From JBARDN01 sp963755705 (GTDB lineage Bacteria; Desulfobacterota; Binatia; Binatales; Binataceae), in contig CAVWKW010000004.1 of NCBI GenBank assembly GCA_963755705.1, positions 1-64,000 of the forward strand: 64,000 nt of DNA, in the 5' to 3' direction. The notes below the pieces were generated by a model. That model saw nothing but the letters and a program-made list of their open reading frames with translations. It had not been told where the DNA came from and searched no databases. This document shows, one piece after another, positions 9,185 to 18,584 of this stretch. Position 1 is the first letter of the stretch, and every line of letters begins with the position of its first letter. The position numbers and the translations under genes were made by a program.

Positions 9185-9685
9185 TTATTTGACGCTGTGA
9201 ACCGCAGGTCGCGGGGGTGACGCAGACTTGGTCGAAGGATTTTTGGCGAGCTGCCGTTTACGTGCTTCGAGTTGTTCGCCCAATTCCGCCAAACGCTTTT
9301 CGCCGAGAAGTTTCTTGGCATCGGGGAACATCTCTCCCTCTTCCTCTTTGACGTGATGCTCGACGTCTTCTTTGAGGACCTTGATTTTCATGTCCCAAGT
9401 CTCATCGTCGGGAGTAGCATCTGAGATTTCGGCGAGCAGGGTTTTGATCTGCTTGTGCTCTTCGTAAGCCTCACGCACTTCGTCTTTGATACTTTCCGAG
9501 CGCGCCTTCTTCACCGCGGGATAAAAGATTTCCTCCTCTATAGTGGCGTGAACTGTGAGGGCCCCTTCTATCTGATCGTACAAATCCTGCTTCTTCTTGT
9601 GGTCGGCATTTTCTTCCTGTCCGAAGAGTTTCTTGACGGCCGCGTGGTCTGCTTTCAACAAGGCGATGGCGTCTTGTTTTTTCAC
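9185..9685 (-). CDS. Hemerythrin HHE-domain protein
   Basis: 166 aa with a GTG start preceded by GAGG at good distance. Residues 8-135 carry the hemerythrin-like diiron ligands: LKADHAAVKKLF, LTVHATIEEEIFYPAV, YEEHKQIKTLL and VEHHVKEEEGEMFP, matching H, HxxxE, H and HxxxE in order. Such proteins bind O2, NO or iron in the cytoplasm and are common in stress loci. The Lys/Pro-rich tail (residues 145-166) is likely disordered. It is the first gene of a tight four-gene unit. Confidence 0.9.
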   Translation of the reverse strand: MKKQDAIALLKADHAAVKKLFGQEENADHKKKQDLYDQIEGALTVHATIEEEIFYPAVKKARSESIKDEVREAYEEHKQIKTLLAEISDATPDDETWDMKIKVLKEDVEHHVKEEEGEMFPDAKKLLGEKRLAELGEQLEARKRQLAKNPSTKSASPPRPAVHSVK

Positions 9686-10139
9686 TTCAATTACCTCTGC
9701 TCCGGTCGCGCTCGCGCGCGAGGGTTATGAACTAAATTGAACCCGCGTTCCGCTAAAAATTGCAACGGTCATGCCATCGGGACGACGGCGGCGCCTGAAA
9801 ATCTGCGCTGCGAACAAACCGCCTCGAATGTTGCTTTATATTGAGAAAGTTGGTTTTCCTCTTTTCTCTCAGCCCGTTCCCGCCACCTTCGAAACCCGGA
9901 AGACGGTAATTGTTAGCCGTCTCAAGGTCCGACTCTCGGACCACAAAAATCACAGGAACAAAGCCACAGTGGGACAGCGATTTGGCGATGGCTTAAAAGA
10001 AATGACGCTCATGTTGGGCGGCGCGCGACGTCGCGCAGGCGATCCCGGCCTTCTTCGATCTCAAGCACCTCGATTGCGACCGTCCATGAAGGCATGACTA
10101 TTGCTGAATTATTTGGGCGAACTTTTTGAGGTCTGTATC
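9686..10139. other. Intergenic region between divergent units, with two small hairpins
   Basis: 454 bp between the divergent hemerythrin and receiver genes; no open frame here looks coding. It holds two adjacent perfect hairpins: 9901-9906 with 9917-9922 (AGACGG/CCGTCT) and 9926-9931 with 9937-9942 (GGTCCG/CGGACC). It also has a G+C-rich palindromic stretch near 10023. Promoters for both flanking units must lie in it, but no site is clear enough to name. Confidence 0.5.
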
Positions 10140-10517
10140 ATGGCTACCTTCAGCGAAGTACCGCGGCAGATTGTTATGTTGGTGGATGACGACGAGATCA
10201 TCCGAGAAATGATTTCTGAAATTCTCGTGACCAAGGGCTATGTCGTTCTTCAGGCCGGAAACGGTCAGGAAGCGGTAGAAGTTCTGATAACAGCCGAACG
10301 GCTGCCGTCGGTTCTGCTCCTCGATATGGCGATGCCTACGATGGACGGTCCGGAATTCCTTCGACTGCGAGCTCAGGATCCGATCTTGAAAGAAATTCCG
10401 GTTCTCGTGGTTTCCGGGTCTCCTCCGCCGAAGGCGGCGACCCAGGAGATCGAGGGTTTTCTTCGCAAGCCGGTGGAAGTTTCCCAGCTACTTGAAGCAA
10501 TCTGCCAATACCAATGA
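10140..10517 (+). CDS. Stand-alone response-regulator receiver protein
   Basis: 125 aa from ATG 10140 (GAGG eight bases upstream); an upstream in-frame ATG at 10101 has no ribosome site. It is a single receiver domain: acidic cluster VDDDE, phospho-acceptor in LLLDMAMPTMDG, the VSGSPPP loop and the conserved Lys in FLRKPVE. There is no output domain. It lies 167 bp before a hybrid histidine kinase and probably receives phosphate from it or a similar kinase. Confidence 0.9.
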   Translation: MATFSEVPRQIVMLVDDDEIIREMISEILVTKGYVVLQAGNGQEAVEVLITAERLPSVLLLDMAMPTMDGPEFLRLRAQDPILKEIPVLVVSGSPPPKAATQEIEGFLRKPVEVSQLLEAICQYQ

Positions 10518-10684
10518 AATTCGGAGCTGGCCAGTTCAGAATAGTCCGCGAATCGTTCTCCAGAGAACTAACGCGGTTCGCGGCGTTCTGGACCTTTTGT
10601 TAGACTCCATCTCTCCTGAGTTTGTTCGAGTACCGGTAATTTTTTCGTTTCGCGTGACAAGTTCGGCGGGAGAAATGCTCTCCA

Positions 10685-12439
10685 ATGCAGGCCAATTCTT
10701 CTACCCAAAGTTCCGCGAGAAACAATGGCTCGAGCCCAGGACTCGATGCGCCAAAGGCGACCTTCGCAGAAGTTGACTTCCGTTCGGCGCTGCGGTCTCG
10801 GCCTACCCGGCCCCCGAATTACGAGGCAGAGCACCGAGCCCTGGCTGTACTCGCGACCGAGATGGCCGAGAACCCGCGCAACATGCTTCAGAAGCTCGTA
10901 GAAATCGCGGTGGAACTGTGCGAGGCGGATACCGCAGGCATCAGTATATTAGAAGGCGATGTGTTCCGGTGGGAGTCGCTGGCCGGGGTGTTCGCGGCGC
11001 GCCGAAACAATACGATGCCGCGCGATGCCAGCCCGTGCGGAGTTTGCATCGACCAGAACGCCACGCAGTTGATGTATCTCGCCGATCGCTGTTTTCCGGC
11101 GCTTGCGGCGGAGCCAAGGTTCGTGGAAGCGCTGCTGGTTCCTTTTCAACACAACAATACGCCTGTCGGCACGGTATGGATTGTGGCGCATACCGAACAA
11201 CGGAAATTTGACCGCGAAGATGAGCGCGTCGTGCGGACTCTGGCGCGGTTCGCTTCGGCTGGATGGCAACTATGGAAGGCCTACGCGACAGAAGCCGAAT
11301 CGAGTCAAAGTAAGGACCGGTTCCTCGCGATGATGGGGCACGAGCTCAGAAACCCATTGGCCGCGATCTCCGGCGCCAACGATGTGATGCAAAGTCTCGG
11401 CATCGACGATCCCAGAGCGGTACAGGCAATGGGCGTCGTGGCCCGGCAATCGAAACATCTGAGCCGGATGGTTGACGATCTGATCGACCTTACGCGAATC
11501 TCGCACGCCAAGCTCAAGCTCCAGAAGGAGCGGGTCGAACTTGGAGCGGCTCTCGATCAGGCAGTGAATACAATTCGCCCCCAAATCGAGAGTCGTCAGC
11601 ATCGCCTATCGATTGATATCCCAGCGACCCCGATTACGCTCGATGCGGACCCGGTTCGGCTGTCGCAGATGCTGGCGAACCTGCTGGATAACGCCGCGAA
11701 GTTCACGCCCAACGGCGGTGAAATCTCGATCACGGCGGAGCTCACGGACGATCAAGTCTTGATCAGCGTTCGTGACACTGGCTTCGGAATCCCGAAGAAC
11801 CAGATCGACAATATCTTTGATCTGTTCATGCAGTTGGATACCTCCCAGACCACAGCTTCTAGAGGTCTCGGAATGGGTTTGTCGCTGGTGCGCAATCTGG
11901 CGCAATTGCACGGCGGCAGCGTCGAGGTAGTCAGCGCGGGACCGGGCCAGGGCAGCGTCTTCACACTTCGCTTGCCAATTTTTCCAGACTCATCCTTGCC
12001 AACCTCATCATCGAGAGATGAGACGAAGAGCCCCATCGAGAAATCGGTGGGTTCGTTCGGCGTCCATCGCGTTCTCCTGGTCAACGATGACGACGACGTC
12101 GCGCAGAGTATGGGTGCGTTGCTGGCGCTCGACGGCCACACTGTCAGCATCGCAAATGACGCCAAGCTTGCGCTCGAAACGCTGCGCACCTTCGCACCCG
12201 ACGTTGTATTTCTTGACCTGGGATTACCGAGAATCGATGGCTACCAGGTGGCTCGCCGCATGCGCTCAGCGACGATGAAAGAAGACCTCGTCATCATCGC
12301 CGTAAGTGGGTATGGCGAAGAAGAGCATCGCCGGAGGTCCAAAGAAGCTGGCTGCGACGGCCATCTGGTGAAGCCGGTCCAGCCCGAAGTTCTGCGCAGT
12401 CTGCTCAGAAGAATTCGAAATTCATCGACGCAACTTTGA
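10685..12439 (+). CDS. Hybrid sensor histidine kinase (GAF-HisKA-HATPase-REC)
   Basis: 584 aa, soluble. A GAF domain spans about residues 65-195, with the SPCGVCIDQNATQL segment usual for this subtype. HisKA follows, with phospho-His 219 in MMGHELRNPLAAI. The ATPase domain has an N-box at LANLLDNAAKFTPNGG, then DTGFGIP and GLGMGLSLV. The C-terminal receiver (about 463-580) starts VLLVNDDDDVAQS and has FLDLGLPRIDG and LVKPVQ. It has no membrane segment, so the signal is probably a cytoplasmic small molecule or redox cue bound by GAF. It is next to a lone receiver, so a branched phosphorelay is likely. Confidence 0.93.
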   Translation: MQANSSTQSSARNNGSSPGLDAPKATFAEVDFRSALRSRPTRPPNYEAEHRALAVLATEMAENPRNMLQKLVEIAVELCEADTAGISILEGDVFRWESLAGVFAARRNNTMPRDASPCGVCIDQNATQLMYLADRCFPALAAEPRFVEALLVPFQHNNTPVGTVWIVAHTEQRKFDREDERVVRTLARFASAGWQLWKAYATEAESSQSKDRFLAMMGHELRNPLAAISGANDVMQSLGIDDPRAVQAMGVVARQSKHLSRMVDDLIDLTRISHAKLKLQKERVELGAALDQAVNTIRPQIESRQHRLSIDIPATPITLDADPVRLSQMLANLLDNAAKFTPNGGEISITAELTDDQVLISVRDTGFGIPKNQIDNIFDLFMQLDTSQTTASRGLGMGLSLVRNLAQLHGGSVEVVSAGPGQGSVFTLRLPIFPDSSLPTSSSRDETKSPIEKSVGSFGVHRVLLVNDDDDVAQSMGALLALDGHTVSIANDAKLALETLRTFAPDVVFLDLGLPRIDGYQVARRMRSATMKEDLVIIAVSGYGEEEHRRRSKEAGCDGHLVKPVQPEVLRSLLRRIRNSSTQL

Positions 12440-12646
12440 GCTGAGACCGAGTCTCGTTAATATGCCGCATACGCCGCGCCATCGCGCGAGCTGAAGACCC
12501 TCTGATTTCTTCGGAGAATCAAGCACTTTTCCGTTCTGAATCGTCCGGCCGATTTGATTCGGCTGCCTCGATCAACGAATCGCTTACTGCTCACCACCGA
12601 AACCGCCGCAGCTCTGGTTCGTCCTGCATCTTCGGAGATCATCCAG

Positions 12647-12922
12647 ATGAATACGAAACGCGTCGCGACAATGCTCAGCGCGGCGATGCTTGCGGCCGCA
12701 ATGGCGCTGCCGGCAATGGCCCAGAATAATCCTTCTTCCACAGGTTCCGCGCACAACGCCGACGCGGCTGGCAGCACCAACACTGATGGCGGAACCGGCG
12801 CAGCGGCCACGCATACCACACACGGGCAGGCTGCCCACGCCAAAAAGAAAAAGAAGAAGCAGTCGTTCTCCAAGCGAATGCACGACAAGGCCGAAAAAAT
12901 CCTGAGCGCGATCAAGCAATAA
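12647..12922 (+). CDS. Small secreted Lys-tailed protein
   Basis: 91 aa from ATG 12647 (GGAG upstream). Residues 1-25 form a clear Sec signal (MLAAAMALPAMA cleavage region). The mature part is Asn/Ser/Gly/Thr-rich, then strongly basic (AHAKKKKKKQSFSKRM) with a short amphipathic end. No domain is recognised. It may bind anionic surfaces or nucleic acids in the envelope, but that is only suggested by charge. Confidence 0.6.
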   Translation: MNTKRVATMLSAAMLAAAMALPAMAQNNPSSTGSAHNADAAGSTNTDGGTGAAATHTTHGQAAHAKKKKKKQSFSKRMHDKAEKILSAIKQ

Positions 12923-13113
12923 ACGTCGCTGCGATTCTCGAACCTGAGGGTCGCGATCGCTCATCTGGCAAAAGAAAAGCCCGCGGCAACCGCGGCCGAG
13001 CCAACGTGCCTGCGGCATCGCATCTCGCCCGGAACCGCATGGAATCCGGCGGGCGCTTGTCCACGGCGGCCACGGCGACTATTCGTTTGTAATTGTCATG
13101 AGGTGAGGGAGGA

Positions 13114-15039
13114 ATGATGGGACGATCGACGAATGCTCTCGTAGTCATGGCCGGCGGCAGTGCACGAATGCGGACCCGGATCAGAGTTCTGCGCGGTGCG
13201 ATTCTAGTGACGATCCTGATTGCGGTACCCTCGCGCGGGCAGGCTCAATCAGGCCCGATCAACACCCCCGGACAAGTCCAGAGTCAGACCGGGGTGCTTG
13301 CGGGGCAGAATTCACCGCCCGACGTCAATGCACCTGTCTCTCCGCATGCGGGCGCGCAGTACGAAAGCAACCCGATCCTTTCGCTGCCCGAAATGTTTGT
13401 CCGCCAGTGGAACTTTCACGAAGTGCAATTGCCCCGCGACCAGTTCTCGACCTGGGAGGACAACCAATCGCAGACACTCACTCTCAAGGAGACGATTTAT
13501 CTCGCGCTGCGGAATAATCCCGGATTGGGTTCGGTTGCGCTGGATCCGGTCGCGGCGACTGAGAGCGTCAAAGCCGCAAACGCGGTCTTCGATCCGCAAT
13601 TAAGCTCGCAGACCGACGTTGAGAAGCAGGCGACGCCGGTTTCGTCGCCCTTCCAAAACCCGGGCAGCGTCGCCTACGTTTCGAAATTGTACGATTGGAA
13701 CTTCGGGTTGAGTAAGGTTCTTTCCTCTACCAACGGCACCCTGGGGGTTACGTTCGACAATAATCGCACAATCACCAACACGGTGTTCAGCCCGATCAAT
13801 CCGGTCTACACGCCGACCATGGTGATGTCTCTGTCGCAGCCGTTGCTGCAGAATTTCGGCTGGCAGTTTGCGACGATTAATGTCCGCCTGGCCGAATCGG
13901 CGCAACGCACGGCGCAATGGAACTATGCATCCTCGATCAACGACTTCGTCCAGCGCATCGGCAACGACTACTGGGGCATCGTTCAGGCCGATGAGAACCT
14001 GAAGGTCCAGCAATCCGCCCTTGGGTTCGATAATGATCTGGTGCGCGTCAACCACGCGAGCTACCAAGTCGGCATGATGCAGAAGGTTAATCTGACCGAG
14101 GCTCTTTCCGCCGCAGCCACGGCAAAGGCCAATGTCCAAGCCGCCCAGGCAGGATTGGACATCGCCGAAACCACGTTGCGGCAGGATGTCGCGCTCAACC
14201 CACGCGGGGCTCTTCTCGCGCAGGTAATCGAACCCGCGCAGCAGCCCGACATCCGCCCCAAAGGGAACGAAACGGACGAAACCGCGTTCGAAAACATGCT
14301 CAAGGACAGCCCCGCCCTGGCCGGGATGCGTGAGTCGATCCGCAGTGCGCTCATCCAGGTGAAATACGCGGAGAATCAAATGCTGCCGCAGCTCAATATT
14401 GGCGCGCAGTTCGGCATCACCGCGGAAGCGGGTAACTCGAAATGCACCGCGAGCATCTCGGTGCCCTCGTATGCAAACTGCTTTGACCCGTCGGGGCCGA
14501 CAGTGCCTCCGGGCAAAGACAACGCCGCGGAACTGCCCTTCGGCGGCAATTACGGATCGGCACTGAACCGCATGTTCAACTTCGCGTTCTATGACTATGC
14601 GGCGGTGATGGGCTTTTCGATGCCGCTGGACAATGCCGCCCCGCAAGCCGGACTTGCTCAAGCGCGTGTCTCGCTCGATCAGACGCGTTTGCAGTACCGG
14701 CAGGCGCTCTACCAGGCGGCGCTGCAGGTCAAAAGCGCGCTCTCCAATCTGCGCGCCTATGAAGAACAGGTCGAATCCACGCAGCAAGCCACAGTTTACG
14801 CGCAAGAGAGCCTGCACGATGTCTCGGCCGAATTTCACGTTGGAACAGCGACGACCAACCAACTATTGCAGTATCAGAGCAACCTGGTGGCAGCGCAGGG
14901 CAACGAGGTTCAGGCCGATGTCGGATTGGAGAACGCGCGCCTGGCTCTCTGGCACGCAGAGGGTACGCTGCTCGACCAGTTCAATATCAACTTCGAAGTG
15001 CGCGATCCTCACCAGCCACCCTGGTTTGCGCGATTCTGA
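13114..15039 (+). CDS. TolC-family outer-membrane efflux protein
   Basis: 641 aa, starting at ATG 13114 directly after GGGAGG. There is a signal peptide to about residue 47 (SRGQAQ). The body has the outer-membrane efflux pattern: an N-terminal TLTLKETIYLALRNNPGL, long alpha-helical hairpins and a C-terminal QAALQVKSALSNLRAYEEQV half-repeat with FHVGTATTNQLLQYQSNL. It is longer than E. coli TolC (about 490 aa), mainly through an extended N-terminus and an insert with Cys at about 448-462. No pump genes adjoin it. The next genes are a Cys-motif secreted protein and lptD. Confidence 0.88.
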   Translation: MMGRSTNALVVMAGGSARMRTRIRVLRGAILVTILIAVPSRGQAQSGPINTPGQVQSQTGVLAGQNSPPDVNAPVSPHAGAQYESNPILSLPEMFVRQWNFHEVQLPRDQFSTWEDNQSQTLTLKETIYLALRNNPGLGSVALDPVAATESVKAANAVFDPQLSSQTDVEKQATPVSSPFQNPGSVAYVSKLYDWNFGLSKVLSSTNGTLGVTFDNNRTITNTVFSPINPVYTPTMVMSLSQPLLQNFGWQFATINVRLAESAQRTAQWNYASSINDFVQRIGNDYWGIVQADENLKVQQSALGFDNDLVRVNHASYQVGMMQKVNLTEALSAAATAKANVQAAQAGLDIAETTLRQDVALNPRGALLAQVIEPAQQPDIRPKGNETDETAFENMLKDSPALAGMRESIRSALIQVKYAENQMLPQLNIGAQFGITAEAGNSKCTASISVPSYANCFDPSGPTVPPGKDNAAELPFGGNYGSALNRMFNFAFYDYAAVMGFSMPLDNAAPQAGLAQARVSLDQTRLQYRQALYQAALQVKSALSNLRAYEEQVESTQQATVYAQESLHDVSAEFHVGTATTNQLLQYQSNLVAAQGNEVQADVGLENARLALWHAEGTLLDQFNINFEVRDPHQPPWFARF

Positions 15040-15066
15040 TCGGTAACCGTCCGCGAGCGGAGAAAC

Positions 15067-15726
15067 GTGCGTTATTTTCGAACTCTCCCGGCCAGAGCGC
15101 AGCCGCATCGCGCGAAGATCGCGTTACGCGCTTTGGCTTTGCTCGCACTGCCCTTGATCCTCTTGCTTGGGCTCGGAATCGGACGGGCGCAATTGCCCGC
15201 ACCGAACCCTCTCGTCGTACCTCCCCTGCCGCCGAGCCCGCCCGCCCAATTGCCGGCTCCGGTGACTACGGCAGTCGCGCCAATGGTGCTCCCAATCCCG
15301 GCCCTTCCGTCGCCCTATTCGACTCCGGGACCGCGTACATTCAACTGCTCATGCTCGGGCCCTTCTACCCCAACTCACTGGATGGGCCAGGTGACGAGCG
15401 CCGACTACTCGAGCGCCGAACAGAGCGCAAGCGGCGCCTGCGTTTCCTACGGTGAAGGCAAGCCCGCGCCCTTCGGCGCCGCGGGCGGAATCGGCGCGGC
15501 CAACGGTTTCGGCTCGCTGCCGGGAGCCTCGCAAAATGCCGGCGCGGCGAATTACTTCGGTTCTCCTGGGGTGGCCTCGAGCTCGGGATCTTCGAGCTCG
15601 CTCGGATCGCTGCCGGCGACCGCGCAATCGCTCGGAGCGGCAAACTCCTTTGGCGCCCCACAAAGCGCGCTGAGCTTCACCAGTGCGGAGCAGCAGCGGC
15701 TCTGTTCGCGATGCGTATGTGACTGA
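15067..15726 (+). CDS. Secreted Pro-rich protein with N-terminal CxC and C-terminal Cys cluster
   Basis: 219 aa, GTG start, 27 bp after the TolC gene. A signal-anchor helix lies at residues 18-42, then a Pro-rich linker. A compact conserved-looking block follows (FNCSCSGPSTPTHWMGQV, then a Cys in SASGACVSYGEG). Next come loose Gly/Ala/Ser repeats (GAANGFGSLPGASQ, GAANYFGSPG, GAANSFGAPQ), and the protein ends CSRCVCD. No family is recognised. The Cys pattern suggests disulfides in the periplasm or on the surface. Its position between TolC and LptD hints at an envelope role. Confidence 0.65.
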   Translation: MRYFRTLPARAQPHRAKIALRALALLALPLILLLGLGIGRAQLPAPNPLVVPPLPPSPPAQLPAPVTTAVAPMVLPIPALPSPYSTPGPRTFNCSCSGPSTPTHWMGQVTSADYSSAEQSASGACVSYGEGKPAPFGAAGGIGAANGFGSLPGASQNAGAANYFGSPGVASSSGSSSSLGSLPATAQSLGAANSFGAPQSALSFTSAEQQRLCSRCVCD

Positions 15727-15992
15727 AACGCCACGATTGCGACTACCGCAATCAGGTGGCCTAAGCTCATCTACGCCGTCTACGCCGTCGCAGCACGGCT
15801 GTCGCGATCGCGCTCGTAGATTGTCCGCGCTGTTGAAGAAACCGGCTGGGTTTGTTCCCAATCGAAAGCAGATCAAGTAGTATCGGGCCGCGCTTTTTGA
15901 GACGCGGTATCGAACGCGAGTTCGGAGCGACTGAATCAATCGAAAAACGGGAGCGAATTGCGCGATTTTGCGCAGGGCTGAGGCGGCTAGAC

Positions 15993-18584
15993 GTGGATAT
16001 CGACCCGTGCACCACCGCAGTGGCCAATGCGGCGCAAACGTCGTGCGCTGACCCGTCCTCCTCCCGGGCCAGCGTCAATCAGCTTGCGCTGGTTTTTGTA
16101 GCCGTCCTCGCGGTTTTTATCGGGTCGAAGGCGCAGGCCGCGCCAGCCGGATCAGGAGCCAGAACGCGGCTGCCAACCGCAGCCGAAACCGTCCGCGAGA
16201 AACTGAAACCGTTGGAATCGAGCCTGAAGGCTCGCGAGCCGATCTTCTTGAGCGGCCGCGACTTGTCTTACGACAGCAAGCAAAACCTCCTGACGATTAC
16301 CGGCGACGCAAAAGTGACCGAGGGGCCGACCACGCTCAAGGCCGATGTGATCACACTGAAGAACCGCACGCTCGTCCATGCGATTGGAAATGTACATTTG
16401 ACCGATCCGGATTCCAATATTTTTGCGGACGATGGAACGCTGGATTTGACGACCGAAGAAGCGGTGCTGACGCATGCGAAAGTCCATGCGCTCGATCAAA
16501 GTTACTATCTGACCGGTAGCAAGTTGCAGAAGACAACCGGGCAGAACTATCAGGCGGAAGATGCCACGCTGACTACCTGTACCTGCAACAGCGATTCTCC
16601 GGATTGGAGTTTTAAGGCGAAACATATAGATCTTGCGCTGAACGGAGAAATGAAGGCGCAAGACGGCTATTTTGACATCCTCGGTCATTCCGTCGCTCCG
16701 CTTCCTTATCTGCAATACAATACCGATCCCGACCGCCACAGCGGTTTTTTGAGCCCGCAAGTTGGTTACTCGAGTTTGCGTGGCTTTTATCTGCTGCAGC
16801 CTTACTTTCTTGATCTCGCACCGAATCAGGACATGACTTTCGCGGGCGACTTCGAAAGCTCGGCGCGCGTGGGTGGTCTGGCTGAATATCGCCGGGTGGA
16901 CAGCGACGAGGATTTCGTCCAGTTCACCATGAGTTATTACAATGAAAGCTTTCGCACCAACGCGAACCGGCTGAGCGACACCGTAGACGATCAGATCGCC
17001 GATACCAATATTCCGGTCAATCGCTGGGGGATCGTGGGTTTGATGGAGGAGCATCTGACGCCCAGCCTGTTCGCTTACGGAACCGCGACCTCGGCCAGCG
17101 ACAGCTTGTTCTTCCGTGAAATGAGCAATGTGGTGTTGTCCTCGAGGTACGGCTTGAATGGGGGAAACTGGCAGACCACCCGCAACGCGGATTCAGACTT
17201 GGGTTTGTTTCAGGAATTCGAAGACAGCTTCATCCAACTCAAGAGCGTCTGGAACCAGGACCTGATTCAACCGCAGCGTTATGCCCTGCAGACACTGCCC
17301 AGCCTCTCGTGGAGCGGCTACCAGGGAGTGGGTAACGGGTTCGGGTATCTCACCTACAACACCTCAGCGGTCAACTATTGGCGCCAGGACGGCGTGGATG
17401 GATCCCGCTTCGATGTCAACCCGCAATTTACTATCCCGTGGCTTTGGAGCCGTTATCTGAACGGGTGGGCGACGGCAGGTTTCGACTATGCGGCCTACGA
17501 TGTCTCTGGACGCAAGGTGAATGTGATCCCGGTCGGAACCAAGGGACGAATCTATAATAACAACCTGACGCTCGGGCCGTCCGAGCAGGAAGGATTGATG
17601 GACCGGATCGTGCCGGACGTCGATGTTGGAGTGCGAACAACTCTGCTCGGAAAATCAGATTTGAGCTGGCTTGGTCTGGGCCAGGCGACTGACTTGATCG
17701 TTCCTACGCTGGAATACACCTACGTTCCGACGGTAAACCAGAACCGCTTTCCGCTGTTCGATGAGACCGATCGGATAAACGCCCGCAGTTTGATCTTTTA
17801 TGGTTTTTCGTCGCGGCTCTTTATTCAATCCGGCAATGTGAACCCGAACGCAGGCAACAACGGGTACAACGTCGCCCGGGGCAAAGTGGGTCCGAGTTTC
17901 AGCACCGCCAGCGGCTTTACCGAAGAGGTTCTGCGCCTGAGTGTGCAGGAAGCCTATGACACCAGCTATGCGATCGCGCCCGACGGCTCACGCCTCTCGG
18001 ACGTAGCTGTGGGTGGAACAGTATTTCCCAACCGAGTTATATCCGGCGTAACTGCGGTGGACTGGAGTCCCCGCGCGCAAGAGCGGCTCGATAGCGCGAG
18101 CTTTGGAGTTCAATTCCAGCCCCCTGGACAAAAGCTGCCAACTGTCTATAGCGGCAAGGAATCGATCGGGAGCTACGTCCAGTTGTCCTATGCCTACGCC
18201 GCCCCTAACGCGGTGCTGCAAGAGCCGAGTTCATCAACCAACGCGATCTCGATGGCGACCTTGCGCGCTTATCTGAACGTCAGCGATTACATGGGGCTAT
18301 ACTTCGCGCCGGACTATGACCTCGCCGCAAGCCGGTTGCTCACCGACATTATTGGAGTACGCCTGAAATCAGCCTGCGATTGCTGGTTCATAGACGTTGG
18401 GTTCGATCAGACTTACAATCCGAATAACACGTCGGTCACACTACAGGTCACGCTCGGAGGCCTGGGTTCAATTGGGGAAGCGCCATTCGGCCTGAATCCG
18501 TTCCAAAGTGCCGGATTGCTGCCGCAGCAAACCGGGAGAATGCCGCAGATACCACCGATGCAGCCGGAACCAGGGACGCCGTGA
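15993..18584 (+). CDS. lptD: LPS-assembly protein LptD
   Basis: 863 aa from GTG 15993, which has GAGG about nine bases upstream; the open frame reaches back to ATG 15852 without a signal or ribosome site there. The signal region (VNQLALVFVAVLAVFIGSKA) is followed by the OstA/LptA-like domain (LSYDSKQNLLTITGDAKVTE, then repeated beta-jellyroll strands) and the large LptD barrel. YQAEDATLTTCTCNSDSPDW is the usual LptD junction. The Cys pairs CTC (N-terminal part) and CDC (near the C-terminus) could form the inter-domain disulfides known in LptD. It inserts LPS in the outer membrane together with LptE, encoded by the overlapping next gene. Confidence 0.92.
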   Translation: MDIDPCTTAVANAAQTSCADPSSSRASVNQLALVFVAVLAVFIGSKAQAAPAGSGARTRLPTAAETVREKLKPLESSLKAREPIFLSGRDLSYDSKQNLLTITGDAKVTEGPTTLKADVITLKNRTLVHAIGNVHLTDPDSNIFADDGTLDLTTEEAVLTHAKVHALDQSYYLTGSKLQKTTGQNYQAEDATLTTCTCNSDSPDWSFKAKHIDLALNGEMKAQDGYFDILGHSVAPLPYLQYNTDPDRHSGFLSPQVGYSSLRGFYLLQPYFLDLAPNQDMTFAGDFESSARVGGLAEYRRVDSDEDFVQFTMSYYNESFRTNANRLSDTVDDQIADTNIPVNRWGIVGLMEEHLTPSLFAYGTATSASDSLFFREMSNVVLSSRYGLNGGNWQTTRNADSDLGLFQEFEDSFIQLKSVWNQDLIQPQRYALQTLPSLSWSGYQGVGNGFGYLTYNTSAVNYWRQDGVDGSRFDVNPQFTIPWLWSRYLNGWATAGFDYAAYDVSGRKVNVIPVGTKGRIYNNNLTLGPSEQEGLMDRIVPDVDVGVRTTLLGKSDLSWLGLGQATDLIVPTLEYTYVPTVNQNRFPLFDETDRINARSLIFYGFSSRLFIQSGNVNPNAGNNGYNVARGKVGPSFSTASGFTEEVLRLSVQEAYDTSYAIAPDGSRLSDVAVGGTVFPNRVISGVTAVDWSPRAQERLDSASFGVQFQPPGQKLPTVYSGKESIGSYVQLSYAYAAPNAVLQEPSSSTNAISMATLRAYLNVSDYMGLYFAPDYDLAASRLLTDIIGVRLKSACDCWFIDVGFDQTYNPNNTSVTLQVTLGGLGSIGEAPFGLNPFQSAGLLPQQTGRMPQIPPMQPEPGTP

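Noticed and set aside
9771..10097. 108-aa plus-strand frame in the 454-bp gap
   Set aside because: No ribosome site, biased composition and no recognisable pattern; it also crosses two hairpins.
12977..12997. G+C-rich hairpin (CCGCGG, CAA, CCGCGG) with a T-rich tail on the minus strand
   Set aside because: It would terminate minus-strand transcription, but no minus-strand gene lies upstream of it; on the plus strand it has no T run.
13600..14862. 420-aa minus-strand frame opposite the TolC gene
   Set aside because: Arg/Gly/Val-rich antisense translation of a G+C-rich gene with no domain pattern.
15775..15795. Short direct repeat (CTACGCCGT twice)
   Set aside because: Two copies of nine bases only, with no sign of an array or mobile element end.
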